A DNA stretch of 64,000 nucleotides from Gemmatimonadaceae bacterium (lineage in GTDB: Bacteria > Gemmatimonadota > Gemmatimonadetes > Gemmatimonadales > Gemmatimonadaceae), in NCBI GenBank assembly GCA_035606695.1, contig DATNEW010000012.1:46932-110931 (forward strand), given 5' to 3'. Both the position numbers and the translations under genes were made by a program. Positions 34,904 through 43,482 of the stretch are shown here, one piece after another. The notes under the pieces were generated by a model. It was given only the letters and a program-made list of their open reading frames with translations, did not search any database and was not told the DNA's origin. How positions within the stretch are numbered: the stretch's first letter is position 1; every line of letters begins with the position of its first letter.

Positions 34904-35689
34904 GTGTGGCTCGCCACCAGCTCGGCAACGCGCGAGCTGCGCGACGGCGAAATCGTCGTGGGTGGCGGAGCCGATGCGGATTGGCGCGTGCCGTCGGCCG
35001 ATCTCATGCCGCGGCACTTCACGATCATCGTGCATGGGCTCAACGCATCGCTCAAGCCGACGTCGCAGGACAATGTCGTCGTCGTGAACGGTCGGCAGCT
35101 CGGCGTCGCGTCGCACCTTCTGAACGACGGCGACGAGATTCTGGCCGGCAACGAGCGTTTCGTGTTCGGCGAGAATGCGCCGCCGACGGTCGTGACGGCG
35201 GCGGGGGCGGGGGCGGCAAGTCGCGTGTTTCTGATCGACGAGGCGACGAACACCGCGCACGAGCTCGTGAATCGGTCGACGACGATTGGCCGCGATCCGT
35301 CGAACGCGATTCTGCTGCGCGATGCGACCGCCTCACGCTTTCATGCCGAAGTGCGGCGCGAGGCTGGCGGGTTCGTGCTGCACTCGATGGGGTCGTCGGG
35401 CACGGCGATCAATGGTGCGGCGGCGACCGCGCCGGTGTTGTTGAACGTCGGCGACGTCGTGGAGGTCGCGTTCACGAAGCTGCGATTCTCGGGCGACGTC
35501 GGGGACGCGGAGCAGCCGGGAGCCGCGGACGATCGCGAGGAGCTGTGGTCGCGGCGCAATCCGACGTTGGCGACGTCGAAGATTTCGGTGGTGACGCCGG
35601 ATGCGGCCACGAAATGGAAGCCGTGGCTCTGGGTGGCGATCGCGGTCGTGCTGGCCGGCGTCGTGTACGCCGCGTTCGCGGTGCGCTGA
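34904..35689 (+). CDS. Double-FHA-domain protein with C-terminal membrane anchor
   Basis: 261 residues from GTG 34904, which follows the previous TAA with no gap. FHA 1 (about 1-85) has a degenerate RELRDGEIVVGGGADADWRV and LMPRHFTIIVHGLNASLKPT. FHA 2 (about 105-175) is canonical: STTIGRDPSNAILLRDATAS, RFHAEVRREAGGFVLHSMGS and SSGTAINGA (GR, SRxH and N motifs). A single helix at about 240-258 (WLWVAIAVVLAGVVYAAFAV) anchors the C-terminus. FHA domains bind phosphothreonine, so the kinase at 30989 is an obvious candidate partner, though not in the same operon. Confidence 0.88.
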   Translation: MWLATSSATRELRDGEIVVGGGADADWRVPSADLMPRHFTIIVHGLNASLKPTSQDNVVVVNGRQLGVASHLLNDGDEILAGNERFVFGENAPPTVVTAAGAGAASRVFLIDEATNTAHELVNRSTTIGRDPSNAILLRDATASRFHAEVRREAGGFVLHSMGSSGTAINGAAATAPVLLNVGDVVEVAFTKLRFSGDVGDAEQPGAADDREELWSRRNPTLATSKISVVTPDAATKWKPWLWVAIAVVLAGVVYAAFAVR

Positions 35690-35700
35690 GCGCGGACACG

Positions 35701-35723
35701 GCAAAACGTCGGGTCCGTTTTGC
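35701..35723 (+). terminator. Hairpin after the FHA gene, weak terminator candidate
   Basis: GCAAAACG, loop TCGGGTC, CGTTTTGC: an 8-bp perfect stem, 11 bp after the stop. The stem ends TTTTGC rather than in a long T run, so termination would be partial. The remaining 119 bp to sufB hold no other recognisable element; no IscR-like site was evident. Confidence 0.4.
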
Positions 35724-35842
35724 ATCCGGCGGGAAACCCGAGTAATTTTATCTGCTTGGCTGAATTCGCCTGACGCCTCGGCGGACCATTCGGCTGACCG
35801 CGGAGCCGAACATGCCCGCAAACGATTCACGGACAAGGACTT

Positions 35843-37276
35843 ATGAGTAGTTCCATCGAATCACTGATCAGCCGGGAGTACGAGGCTGGCTTCGTGACCG
35901 ACATCGAGTCGGACACGCTGCCGCCGGGGCTGAACGAAGGGACCGTTCGCGCGATCTCGGCCAAGAAGAACGAGCCGGCGTTCATGCTCGAATGGCGGCT
36001 CAAGGCGTATCGCCGCTGGCTGACCATGAAGGAGCCGCACTGGCCGAACGTTACGTACGGTCCGATCGACTATCAGGGACAGAGCTACTATTCGGCGCCG
36101 AAGACCAAGAAGCCGCTTGGCAGTCTCGACGAAGTCGATCCGGAGCTGCTGAAGACGTACGAGAGGCTCGGCATTCCGCTGACCGAGCAGAAGGTGCTGG
36201 CCGGCGTGGCGGTGGATGCGATCTTCGACTCGGTATCGGTCGGCACCACGATGCGCGAGGAGCTGGCGAAGCACGGCATCATCTTCTGTTCGTTCGGCGA
36301 GGCGTTGCGCGAGCATCCCGATCTCGTCGAGAAGTACCTCGGCTCGGTGGTGCCGTACAGCGACAATTTCTTTGCCGCACTGAACAGCGCGGTGTTTTCG
36401 GATGGATCGTTCGTGTATGTGCCGAAGGGTGTGCGCTGTCCGGTCGAGCTGTCGACGTACTTCCGCATCAATTCGGCGGATACGGGCCAGTTTGAGCGAA
36501 CGCTCATCGTTGCCGACGAGGGCGCGTACGTCAGCTACCTCGAGGGGTGCACGGCGCCGAAGCGCGCGACGACCCAGCTGCACGCGGCGGTGGTGGAGCT
36601 CGTGGCGCTCAAGGGCGCGACGATCAAGTACTCGACCGTCCAGAACTGGTACGCGGGCGACAAGGATGGCGTCGGCGGCATTTATAATTTTGTAACAAAG
36701 CGCGGCAAGGCCGCGGAGAACGCGAAGATCTCGTGGACGCAGGTGGAGACGGGCTCGGCGATCACGTGGAAGTATCCGAGCGTGATTCTCCAGGGCGACA
36801 ACGCCGTCGGCGAGTTCTACAGCGTGGCGGTTGTAAACAACCACCAACAAGCCGACACGGGGACGAAGATGATTCACATCGGCCGCAACACGCGATCGAC
36901 GATCGTGTCGAAGGGCATTTCGGCGGGCGAGGGCAACAACTCGTATCGCGGGCGTGTGCAGGTGCTGCCGAAGGCACACGGCGCGCGCAATTACACGCAG
37001 TGCGATTCGATGCTCGTCGGCAATCGCTGCGGAGCGCACACGTTCCCGTATGTGGAAGTCGGGAACAACAGCGCGATCGTGGAGCACGAAGCGTCGACGT
37101 CGAAGATCGGAGAAGATCAGATCTTCTATCTGAAGGCGCGCGGGTTGTCGGCCGAGCAGGCGGTGTCGATGATCGTCAGCGGGTTCTGCAAAGAGGTATT
37201 CAAGGAGCTCCCGATGGAGTTTGCGTTGGAAGCGCAGGCGTTGTTGGGGATCACGTTGGAAGGGTCCGTGGGCTGA
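35843..37276 (+). CDS. sufB: Fe-S cluster assembly scaffold SufB
   Basis: 477 residues from ATG 35843, with AAGGAC upstream. Typical SufB sequence throughout: [100 protein letters not shown] and [20 protein letters not shown]. SufB is the core scaffold of the SufBC2D complex on which clusters are built. First gene of the suf operon. The run encoding GIYNFVTK (36679-36700) is AT-rich with rare codons. Confidence 0.98.
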   Translation: MSSSIESLISREYEAGFVTDIESDTLPPGLNEGTVRAISAKKNEPAFMLEWRLKAYRRWLTMKEPHWPNVTYGPIDYQGQSYYSAPKTKKPLGSLDEVDPELLKTYERLGIPLTEQKVLAGVAVDAIFDSVSVGTTMREELAKHGIIFCSFGEALREHPDLVEKYLGSVVPYSDNFFAALNSAVFSDGSFVYVPKGVRCPVELSTYFRINSADTGQFERTLIVADEGAYVSYLEGCTAPKRATTQLHAAVVELVALKGATIKYSTVQNWYAGDKDGVGGIYNFVTKRGKAAENAKISWTQVETGSAITWKYPSVILQGDNAVGEFYSVAVVNNHQQADTGTKMIHIGRNTRSTIVSKGISAGEGNNSYRGRVQVLPKAHGARNYTQCDSMLVGNRCGAHTFPYVEVGNNSAIVEHEASTSKIGEDQIFYLKARGLSAEQAVSMIVSGFCKEVFKELPMEFALEAQALLGITLEGSVG

Positions 37277-37278
37277 TC

Positions 37279-37399
37279 GTCATCCTCGCGAACCGCGAAG
37301 CGGTGAGTCGAGGATCTGCTTCTGGGTCACATTTGTCGTCCGGAATTCAACAGCGTTCATGAGAGCAGGCCCTCGACTCGCTCCGCTCGCGAGGGTGAC
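37279..37399. repeat. Intergenic inverted repeat between sufB and sufC
   Basis: The left arm GTCATCCTCGCGAACCGCGA...GATCTGCT (37279-37320) and right arm AGCAGGCCCTCGACTCGCTC...GGGTGAC (37364-37399) are about 36-42 bp imperfect complements around a 43-bp loop. Same family as the elements at 41932 and 43483. It sits inside an operon, so it would be transcribed and could fold between the sufB and sufC coding parts. Confidence 0.8.
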
Positions 37400-37411
37400 T
37401 GTCCAAGGTTT

Positions 37412-38203
37412 ATGCCACTACTCGAAATCAAGAATCTGCGCGCCAACGTTGGCGACAAGGAAATTCTCAAGGGCCTCTCTCTCACCGTGAACGAGGGTGA
37501 GATTCACGCCGTCATGGGGCCCAACGGCTCGGGCAAGAGCACGCTCGCGCAGGTGCTCGCGGGGAATCCGGCGTACGAGGTGACCGGCGGATCGGTCGCG
37601 TACAAGGGCAAGGACCTGCTCGAGATGCAGCCCGAACAGCGCGCACAGCAGGGCATCTTCCTGGCGTTCCAGTATCCGGTCGAGATTCCCGGCGTGTCGA
37701 ACGCGTATTTCCTGCGCGCGGCGTTCAACGAAATCCGCAAGGCGCGCGGCGAAGAGGAGATCGATCCGCTCGAGTTCGCGGACCTCATGGACGAGAAGCT
37801 CGCGTTCGTCGACATGGACGCCGGCATGCTCACCCGCTCCGTGAACACGGGCTTTTCCGGCGGCGAGAAGAAGCGCAACGAGATTCTCCAGATGGCGGTG
37901 CTCCAGCCCACGCTCGGCATTCTCGATGAGACGGACTCGGGACTCGACATCGACGCGTTGCGCATCGTCGCCGACGGCGTGAACAAGCTCAAGCGGCCCG
38001 ACAACGCGACGATCGTCGTGACGCACTATCAGCGTTTGCTCAATTACATCGTTCCGGACTTCGTGCACGTGCTGGCGAATGGCCGCATTCTCAAGTCGGG
38101 CGGCAAGGACCTGGCGCTCGAGCTCGAGGAAAAGGGCTACGACTGGGTGACGAGCGCGAACGTGGCCGGCAGCAAGGGCACCGGCGTCGGAGCGTTGGCG
38201 TGA
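37412..38203 (+). CDS. sufC: Fe-S cluster assembly ATPase SufC
   Basis: 263 residues from ATG 37412. ABC ATPase motifs: Walker A AVMGPNGSGKSTLAQVLAGN, SufC-type signature FSGGEKKRNEILQMAV, Walker B PTLGILDETDSGLDIDALRI and switch His in TIVVTHYQRLLNYI. It powers the SufBCD scaffold. Separated from sufB by the inverted repeat at 37279. Its stop overlaps the GTG start of sufD by 4 bp. Confidence 0.98.
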   Translation: MPLLEIKNLRANVGDKEILKGLSLTVNEGEIHAVMGPNGSGKSTLAQVLAGNPAYEVTGGSVAYKGKDLLEMQPEQRAQQGIFLAFQYPVEIPGVSNAYFLRAAFNEIRKARGEEEIDPLEFADLMDEKLAFVDMDAGMLTRSVNTGFSGGEKKRNEILQMAVLQPTLGILDETDSGLDIDALRIVADGVNKLKRPDNATIVVTHYQRLLNYIVPDFVHVLANGRILKSGGKDLALELEEKGYDWVTSANVAGSKGTGVGALA

Positions 38204-39516
38204 CGGCGGCAGCGGCGGCGGTTCCGAGCGCCGTGGAGTCGTACGCCGGAGCGTTCGAAGAGCTCGCCGCGAGCTCGGGCGTGCCGTCGGACGTCCAGGC
38301 GTTGCGCCGCGCCGCCTTCGAGCGATTCATGGCGCTCGGCTTTCCCACGACGAAGATCGAGGATTGGCATTTCACGAGCGTGGCCTCGATCGCCGACCAG
38401 GAATTCCAGCTCATCACGGCGCGCTCGGGTGACGTGCGTCGCGACGAGCTCGAGGCCTTCTCGTTCGCCGCCGACTGGCACACGATGGTGTTCGTCAACG
38501 GCCGATTCGAGCCCGATTTGTCGGATCTCGCCGCGCTGCCCGACGGCGTGCGCGTGTGGGATCTTGCGTCGGCGTGGGGGAAGGTGGCGGTGGTGGGCGA
38601 GCGGCTGGGGAAGATCACGAGCTATGAGAATGCGGCGTTCACGGCGCTGAATACCGCCTTCATGCACGACGGCGCGGTGATCGAGATCGCGAAGGAGACC
38701 GAGGTCGCGAAGCCCATTCATCTCTTGTTCGTCACCGACGCGACCGCGGCGAAGGGCATGCTGCATCCGCGTAACCTCATCGTCGCCGGCCGTCACTCGA
38801 AGGCGACGGTGATCGAGAGCTACGTATCGCTGAGCGACGCGAGGTATCTCACGAACGCGGTGACTGAAGTCGCCGTCGGTGAAGGCGCCACGCTGCGGCA
38901 TTACAAGCTGCAGCGTGAAGGCGCGCGCGCGTTTCACGTCGGCACGATCGATGTGGATCAGGCAAAGGACAGCCACTATGTCTCGTTCTCGTTCGTGACC
39001 GGTGCGACGCTGTCGCGCAGCAACGTGTACACCGCGTTGAACGGGGAAGGCTGCGGCTCGACGCTCAACGGCCTCTACATGCTCGACGGCGAGCAGCACT
39101 CCGACCATCAGACGCAGATCGTCCACGCGCAGCCCAACTGCTACAGCCGCGAGCTGTACAAGGGTGTGCTCGACGGGTATTCGCACGGCGTGTTCAACGG
39201 CAAGGTGTACGTCCATCCGATCGCGCAGAAGACCGACGGCAAGCAGACGAACAACACGCTGCTGCTTTCCGACACGGCGCAGATCGACACGAAGCCGCAA
39301 CTCGAGATCTTCGCGGACGACGTGAAGTGCACGCACGGTGCGACGGTGGGGCAGATCGATCAGATGGCGCTATTCTATCTCAAGAGCCGCGGCATCGACA
39401 ATGCGCTGGCGCGCCGGCTGCTCACGTATGCGTTCGCGGCGGACGTGCTGGAGACGCTCGAGGTGGACGAGGTGCGAGAAGGGTTGGAGAGGATGACGTT
39501 GGAGAGGTTTGTATGA
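38200..39516 (+). CDS. sufD: Fe-S cluster assembly protein SufD
   Basis: 438 residues from GTG 38200 (GTGA overlap with the sufC stop). SufB/D family beta-helix: MALGFPTTKIEDWHFTSVAS at the N-terminus, HYVSFSFVTGATLSRSNVYT, GLYMLDGEQHSDHQTQIVHA, SHGVFNGKVYVHPIAQKTDG and CTHGATVGQIDQMALFYLKS. It pairs with SufB in the SufBC2D complex. A long inverted repeat of CGTATGGGCG units begins right at its stop. Confidence 0.97.
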   Translation: MTAAAAAVPSAVESYAGAFEELAASSGVPSDVQALRRAAFERFMALGFPTTKIEDWHFTSVASIADQEFQLITARSGDVRRDELEAFSFAADWHTMVFVNGRFEPDLSDLAALPDGVRVWDLASAWGKVAVVGERLGKITSYENAAFTALNTAFMHDGAVIEIAKETEVAKPIHLLFVTDATAAKGMLHPRNLIVAGRHSKATVIESYVSLSDARYLTNAVTEVAVGEGATLRHYKLQREGARAFHVGTIDVDQAKDSHYVSFSFVTGATLSRSNVYTALNGEGCGSTLNGLYMLDGEQHSDHQTQIVHAQPNCYSRELYKGVLDGYSHGVFNGKVYVHPIAQKTDGKQTNNTLLLSDTAQIDTKPQLEIFADDVKCTHGATVGQIDQMALFYLKSRGIDNALARRLLTYAFAADVLETLEVDEVREGLERMTLERFV

Positions 39517-39519
39517 GGC

Positions 39520-39612
39520 GGGCGTATGGACGTATGGGCGTATGGGCGTATGGGCGAAAGAGCGCCGTCAAATCGCCCATACGCCCACGCGCCCATACGC
39601 CCATGCGCCCAT
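39520..39612. repeat. Long hairpin of CGTATGGGCG tandem units covering the sufU start
   Basis: The left arm (about 39520-39557) has CGTATGGAC and three copies of the 9-bp unit CGTATGGGC. The right arm (about 39573-39612) has the reverse-complement units TCGCCCATACGCCCACGCGC, CCATACGCCCATGCGCCCAT. The two arms can pair over nearly 38 bp with a 15-base loop (AAGAGCGCCGTCAAA). The right arm runs into the ATG of sufU at 39611, and no Shine-Dalgarno sequence is free upstream. Confidence 0.85.
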
Positions 39613-40093
39613 GACGACCGAAGCCCTCTACCAGGAAATCATCCTCGAGCACAACCGGAAGCCGCGCAACTTCCGGGAGATGGGCGACGCCGATCGCACG
39701 ATCGAGGGACGCAACCCGCTGTGCGGCGATTCGCTCACCCTGTGGGTGAAGATGGACGGCGACACGGTCGCCGACGTCAGCTTCAAGGGTCAGGGCTGCG
39801 CGATCTCGAAGGCCTCGGCATCGCTGATGACGGCGGCGGTCAAGGGAAAGTCGCGCGCCGATGCCGAGCGATTGTTCGATCGCTTTCATAAGCTGGTGCT
39901 GGGGCAACTGCCCGAGTCCGAGCAGTCAGACCTTGGCTCACTGCGCGCGCTTGGCGGCGTCTCGAAGTTTCCGCTTCGCGTGAAGTGCGCGAGCCTGGCG
40001 TGGCACGCGCTGCATTCGGCGCTGGAATCCCAGGCGGAGGCCGTCTCGACCGAGCGCGAGGGGCCCGAGCCGCCGCCCGGCGAAGGCGCATGA
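39611..40093 (+). CDS. sufU: SufU-type Fe-S assembly sulfurtransferase/scaffold
   Basis: 160 residues from ATG 39611; an upstream frame to 39509 runs through the hairpin repeat and is not conserved. SufU zinc ligands are Cys38 and Asp40 in GRNPLCGDSLTLWVKMDG, Cys63 in FKGQGCAISKASASLMTAAV and Cys126 in PLRVKCASLAWHAL. In Bacillus SufU accepts persulfide from SufS and passes it on. The tail of about 25 residues is Glu/Pro-rich. Its stop overlaps the start of the Rieske gene by 4 bp (ATGA). Confidence 0.95.
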   Translation: MTTEALYQEIILEHNRKPRNFREMGDADRTIEGRNPLCGDSLTLWVKMDGDTVADVSFKGQGCAISKASASLMTAAVKGKSRADAERLFDRFHKLVLGQLPESEQSDLGSLRALGGVSKFPLRVKCASLAWHALHSALESQAEAVSTEREGPEPPPGEGA

Positions 40094-40425
40094 GCGAATT
40101 CGAATACCTCGCCGACGTCGCGGACCTTCCCGACGGCGCGCTCGTCGGCGTGTGCCGCGCGGACGGCACGGAGATCTGTCTTTTCAATTTCCGCGGGACG
40201 ATCGGCGCGGTCAGCAACATCTGTACGCACGCCGAGTTCTTGATGTCGGATGGTGCGTTGCGCGGCGATGGCTCGCTCGAGTGTGTGTGGCACGGCGCGC
40301 GGTACGACTGCCGCACGGGACGCGTATGTCGTGGACCGGCGGAGGATCCGTTGCCGGTGTATGTCGTGCGGATCGAGAATGGGCGCGTGCTGGTCGGGCC
40401 GAGCGCCAAGGACGCGGCGGCATGA
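40090..40425 (+). CDS. Rieske-type [2Fe-2S] ferredoxin within the suf operon
   Basis: 111 residues from ATG 40090. The cluster ligands are Cys45 and His47 (NICTHAEFLM) and Cys65 and His68 (ECVWHGARYDCRTG). No membrane segment is seen. Similar small Rieske ferredoxins lie in suf operons of actinobacteria and related phyla. It might supply electrons for cluster assembly or be a dioxygenase-type ferredoxin, but the context favours the former. It overlaps both neighbours by ATGA. Confidence 0.92.
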   Translation: MSEFEYLADVADLPDGALVGVCRADGTEICLFNFRGTIGAVSNICTHAEFLMSDGALRGDGSLECVWHGARYDCRTGRVCRGPAEDPLPVYVVRIENGRVLVGPSAKDAAA

Positions 40426-41624
40426 AGGTCGACCGCAATGATTTTCCGCTGCTTGCCCGGCACCGGGAGCTGCACTATCTCGACTCGGCCGCGACGTCAC
40501 AGAAGCCGCGTGCCGTGCTCGAGGCGATGATGCAGTACTACTCGTGCGACAACGCGAATCCGCATCGCGGCGCGTACGCGCTCTCGGCGCGGGCCACGCA
40601 GAGCTATCACGATGCACGCGAACGCATCGCGCGGTTCGTTGGGGTGGGCGATCCGGCGCGGCTGATCTTCACGCGCGGCACGACGGAGTCACTCAATCTC
40701 GTCGCCACGGCGTGGGGCGGCGCGAACGTGCGCGCGGGTGACGAGATCGTTATTACAGGTCTCGAACATCACGCCAACTTCGTCCCGTGGCAGCAGCTCG
40801 CGCTGGCGAAAGGGGCGACGCTGCGAATCGCCGACCTCACGGCCGAGGGCCGGGTCGACGTCGGACATTTTACGTCGCTGGTTGGCCCGAAGACGCGCGT
40901 CGTCGCGTTCAATCATGTCTCGAACGCACTCGGCACGATCAATCCGGTCGCGGAGATGGCGGCGATCGCGCGGCGCAGTGGCGCGTTGGTCGTAGTGGAT
41001 GGCGCGCAGGCCGCGCCGCATCTGCCGCTGGACGTCGATTCGCTCGACGTCGACTTTTACGCGTTCAGCGGGCACAAGATGTTGGGCCCGATGGGCTGTG
41101 GCGTGTTGATCGGCAAGCGCGACATTCTCGAGTCGATGCCGCCATATCAGACCGGCGGCGACATGATCGAGTACGTCGCCGACGACCGCAGCACCTGGAA
41201 CGTGCTGCCGCACAAGTTCGAGGCCGGCACGCCGAACGTTGCCGATGCGATCGGTCTCGCCGCGGCGTGCGACTATCTCGACGGCCTCGACATGCGCGAG
41301 GTCCGCGAGCATGAACAGGCATTGACCGCGCTCGCGACCGAGCGGCTCCTGGGCATCGGCGACGTGCGCGTGTACGGGCCGCCGCCGGCGGATCGCAGCG
41401 GCGTCGTGAGCTTCACGGTGGGTGACATTCATCCGCACGATCTCGCGACGATTCTCGACGAGTCGGGCGTGTGCGTGCGCGCGGGGCATCATTGTGCGCA
41501 GCCGTTGATGCGGCGACTGCACGTGCATGCGACCGCGCGCGCTTCGTTTTACGTGTATAACACCGACGCCGACGTCGACGCGCTCGTCGCCGGCATCCAA
41601 CGCGCTCGCGAGGTGTTCGGCTGA
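40422..41624 (+). CDS. sufS: Cysteine desulfurase SufS
   Basis: 400 residues from ATG 40422. PLP Lys219 in FYAFSGHKMLGPMGCGVL, the active-site His in ITGLEHHANFVPWQQ (117), catalytic Cys358 in VRAGHHCAQPLMRRLHVHAT, and GTTESLNLVATAWGG for the phosphate. The RAGHHCAQP form identifies group II SufS, which works with SufU (zinc-dependent) or SufE. Here sufU is two genes upstream. It takes sulfur from cysteine for the SufBCD scaffold. Confidence 0.97.
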   Translation: MKVDRNDFPLLARHRELHYLDSAATSQKPRAVLEAMMQYYSCDNANPHRGAYALSARATQSYHDARERIARFVGVGDPARLIFTRGTTESLNLVATAWGGANVRAGDEIVITGLEHHANFVPWQQLALAKGATLRIADLTAEGRVDVGHFTSLVGPKTRVVAFNHVSNALGTINPVAEMAAIARRSGALVVVDGAQAAPHLPLDVDSLDVDFYAFSGHKMLGPMGCGVLIGKRDILESMPPYQTGGDMIEYVADDRSTWNVLPHKFEAGTPNVADAIGLAAACDYLDGLDMREVREHEQALTALATERLLGIGDVRVYGPPPADRSGVVSFTVGDIHPHDLATILDESGVCVRAGHHCAQPLMRRLHVHATARASFYVYNTDADVDALVAGIQRAREVFG

Positions 41625-41923
41625 TGTATGCACTTGCGTTGATTCGCTATCGCCGCCCGCTCGAAGAAGTCGTGGAGGTCACGGAGCAGCATCGGGCCTA
41701 CCTCAAGGACCTGAAGGACGACGGCCTGCTGGTCGCGTCGGGGCCGATGGATCCGCGTACGGGCGGCGTGCTGCTGCTGCGTGTGCCCGACGACGACGTG
41801 AACGGCACGCTGGATCGAGTCCGCGACGGCGATCCGTATGTCACATTCGGATTGGCGCAGTACGAAGTGATCGCGTGGAACGTGGGGATCGGGAAAGAGG
41901 ATCTGGACAAGGTGTCGGAGTAA
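41624..41923 (+). CDS. YciI-like (YCII domain) protein
   Basis: 99 residues from ATG 41624, whose first base is the last base of the sufS stop (TGATG). YCII features: MYALALIRYRRPLEEVVEVT, EQHRAYLKDLKDDGLLVASG with the His-Asp pair positions of the family, PMDPRTGGVLLLRVPDDDVN and RDGDPYVTFGLAQYEVIAWN. Proteins with this ferredoxin-like fold may be small lyases or regulators; function unproven. The coupling to sufS suggests a link to Fe-S or sulfur metabolism. Confidence 0.85.
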   Translation: MYALALIRYRRPLEEVVEVTEQHRAYLKDLKDDGLLVASGPMDPRTGGVLLLRVPDDDVNGTLDRVRDGDPYVTFGLAQYEVIAWNVGIGKEDLDKVSE

Positions 41924-41931
41924 GCGGCGCT

Positions 41932-42052
41932 GTCATCCTGAGCGAGCGCAGCGAATCGAAGGACCCCTGTCACGACGGAGGAGTTCTACGCAGCGCTCCG
42001 CTGAGAAGGGGGTCCTTCGACTCCGGCGCTTCGCGCCTCCGCTCGGGATGAC
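41932..42052. repeat. Intergenic inverted repeat, GTCATCC family
   Basis: The left arm GTCATCCTGAGCGAGCGCAGCGAATCG...GGACCCC (41932-41968) pairs with GGGGTCCTTCGACTCCGGCG...GGGATGAC (42009-42052), about 37-44 bp, with a middle of about 40 bp. It lies between the convergent YciI and M20 genes. Best-preserved copy of the repeat family in this window. Confidence 0.85.
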
Positions 42053-42063
42053 GAATCTGCAAA

Positions 42064-43452
42064 TCAGCGCGTGACGCGCTTCACCAGGTCGTACGTGAAA
42101 TCCAGCCCCTGGTCGAACGCCTTGATGAGTATTCTCTCATCCTTGCCGTGCGCGCGGACGTCGTTCGTCTCGATGAACAATCCGCTGAAGCCGTAGACGG
42201 GCACGCCGGCGTTGCGCAGATAGAGACCGTCGGTTGCGCCGGTCTCCATGATGGGAACCACGGGCACCGGTCCCCAGATCGCTCTGACCGAGCTGTCGAC
42301 CGCGGCGAGCAAGGCGGGCCGGAGCGGCGAGGCCGGACTGGGACGCGCGGTGTCGATCGGCGTGAGATGCACCGCCGTATCGCCGATCGCATGCACGAGC
42401 GCCTGTTCCACCGCCGCCGGATTGTCGCCCGGCAGCATGCGGCAGTTGACGGTGGCCTTCGCCATCTGCGGCAGCGCGTTCGGCGCGTGTCCGCCCTCGA
42501 GCATCGTCGCGACGCACGTGGTGCGCAGCAGCGCGTTGTATTCGGTGTTCTCGCTCAACCGCGCAAACGTCGCCGCGTCCGCCTTACCGGAGGCAACGCG
42601 ACGCATGTCGGCAGCGACGGTTGGTGAAACCGTCGCCGCGGCCTTGTCGAAGTACGCCTTCACGACGTCGTTCGGCTTTGGCGGAAACTCGTAGTGTGAC
42701 ACGCGATCGAGCGCGCGCGCGAGCGTGTAGATCGCGTTGTCCTTGCGCGGCAGCGAGCTATGTCCGCCCGGATTCCGCACGGTCAGCGCGACGGAGTGGA
42801 ACACCTTCTCGGCGGCTTGCACGTCGAAGAGCGTGGGCTTGCCGTATTCGAGCTCTCCACCGCCCGCATCGACGTTGATCGTGTACTCGGCATCGATGAG
42901 ACTGCGCTTGTTCTTGAGCAGCCACTCGACACCGTTGTAGGGCATGCCGCCTTCCTCGCCGGCGGTCAGGGCGAGGATGATGTCGCGATCGGGAACGTAC
43001 TTCTCCTTCTTGAGGCGGATGAGCGTCGTGACGAGCATCGCCGCGCCGCCTTTTTGATCCTGCGTGCCGCGGCCGTAGAAATACCCGCCGGTTTCGGTGA
43101 GGTGGAACGGATCGTACGTCCAGTCTTCGCGGCGCGCTTCAACGACGTCCAGGTGCGCCAGCAGCAGAATGGGTTTCGCGCGGCCGCTGCCGCGATAGCG
43201 CACGATCAGATTGAGATTCTTCGTCGTCGGGCCGGCGAGCTGGACGTCGGCGCGCGAGAATCCGGCGTCGGTGAACCGCGTCTGCAATTGCCCCGCGGCG
43301 TCGCTGGTGTTGCCGGCCGACCCCGTGGTGTTCGTTTCGATCAGCTCGCGGAGAATGGCGTGGCCGAGCTGATGGAACGTCGTCGGGGCGACTTGCTGGG
43401 CGTTCGCAGCCGATACCGCGAACAGCGTAAATACTAATGAGTGTTTTATCAT
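42064..43452 (-). CDS. M20-family metallopeptidase, secreted
   Basis: 462 residues from ATG 43452 (MIKHSLVFTLFAVSAANAQ signal peptide); an extension to 43539 would run into a repeat and is not conserved. Zinc motifs: ILLLAHLDVVEARREDWTYD (HxD), YFYGRGTQDQKGGAAMLVTT (the GRG..D-K metal-Asp region), LTAGEEGGMPYNGVEWLLK (Glu-Glu) and a dimerisation domain with LTVRNPGGHSSLPRKDNAIY. The C-terminal metal ligand is probably in YGFSGLFIETNDVRAHGKDE. A carboxypeptidase or dipeptidase of the envelope; a second M20-type gene follows upstream. Confidence 0.92.
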   Translation of the reverse strand: MIKHSLVFTLFAVSAANAQQVAPTTFHQLGHAILRELIETNTTGSAGNTSDAAGQLQTRFTDAGFSRADVQLAGPTTKNLNLIVRYRGSGRAKPILLLAHLDVVEARREDWTYDPFHLTETGGYFYGRGTQDQKGGAAMLVTTLIRLKKEKYVPDRDIILALTAGEEGGMPYNGVEWLLKNKRSLIDAEYTINVDAGGGELEYGKPTLFDVQAAEKVFHSVALTVRNPGGHSSLPRKDNAIYTLARALDRVSHYEFPPKPNDVVKAYFDKAAATVSPTVAADMRRVASGKADAATFARLSENTEYNALLRTTCVATMLEGGHAPNALPQMAKATVNCRMLPGDNPAAVEQALVHAIGDTAVHLTPIDTARPSPASPLRPALLAAVDSSVRAIWGPVPVVPIMETGATDGLYLRNAGVPVYGFSGLFIETNDVRAHGKDERILIKAFDQGLDFTYDLVKRVTR

Positions 43453-43482
43453 ATATAAGCCGACATCACGAACGCGCGCTGT

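Noticed and set aside
35690..35842. IscR or SufR operator in front of sufB
   Set aside because: I compared the gap with the recalled IscR consensus and found no convincing match.
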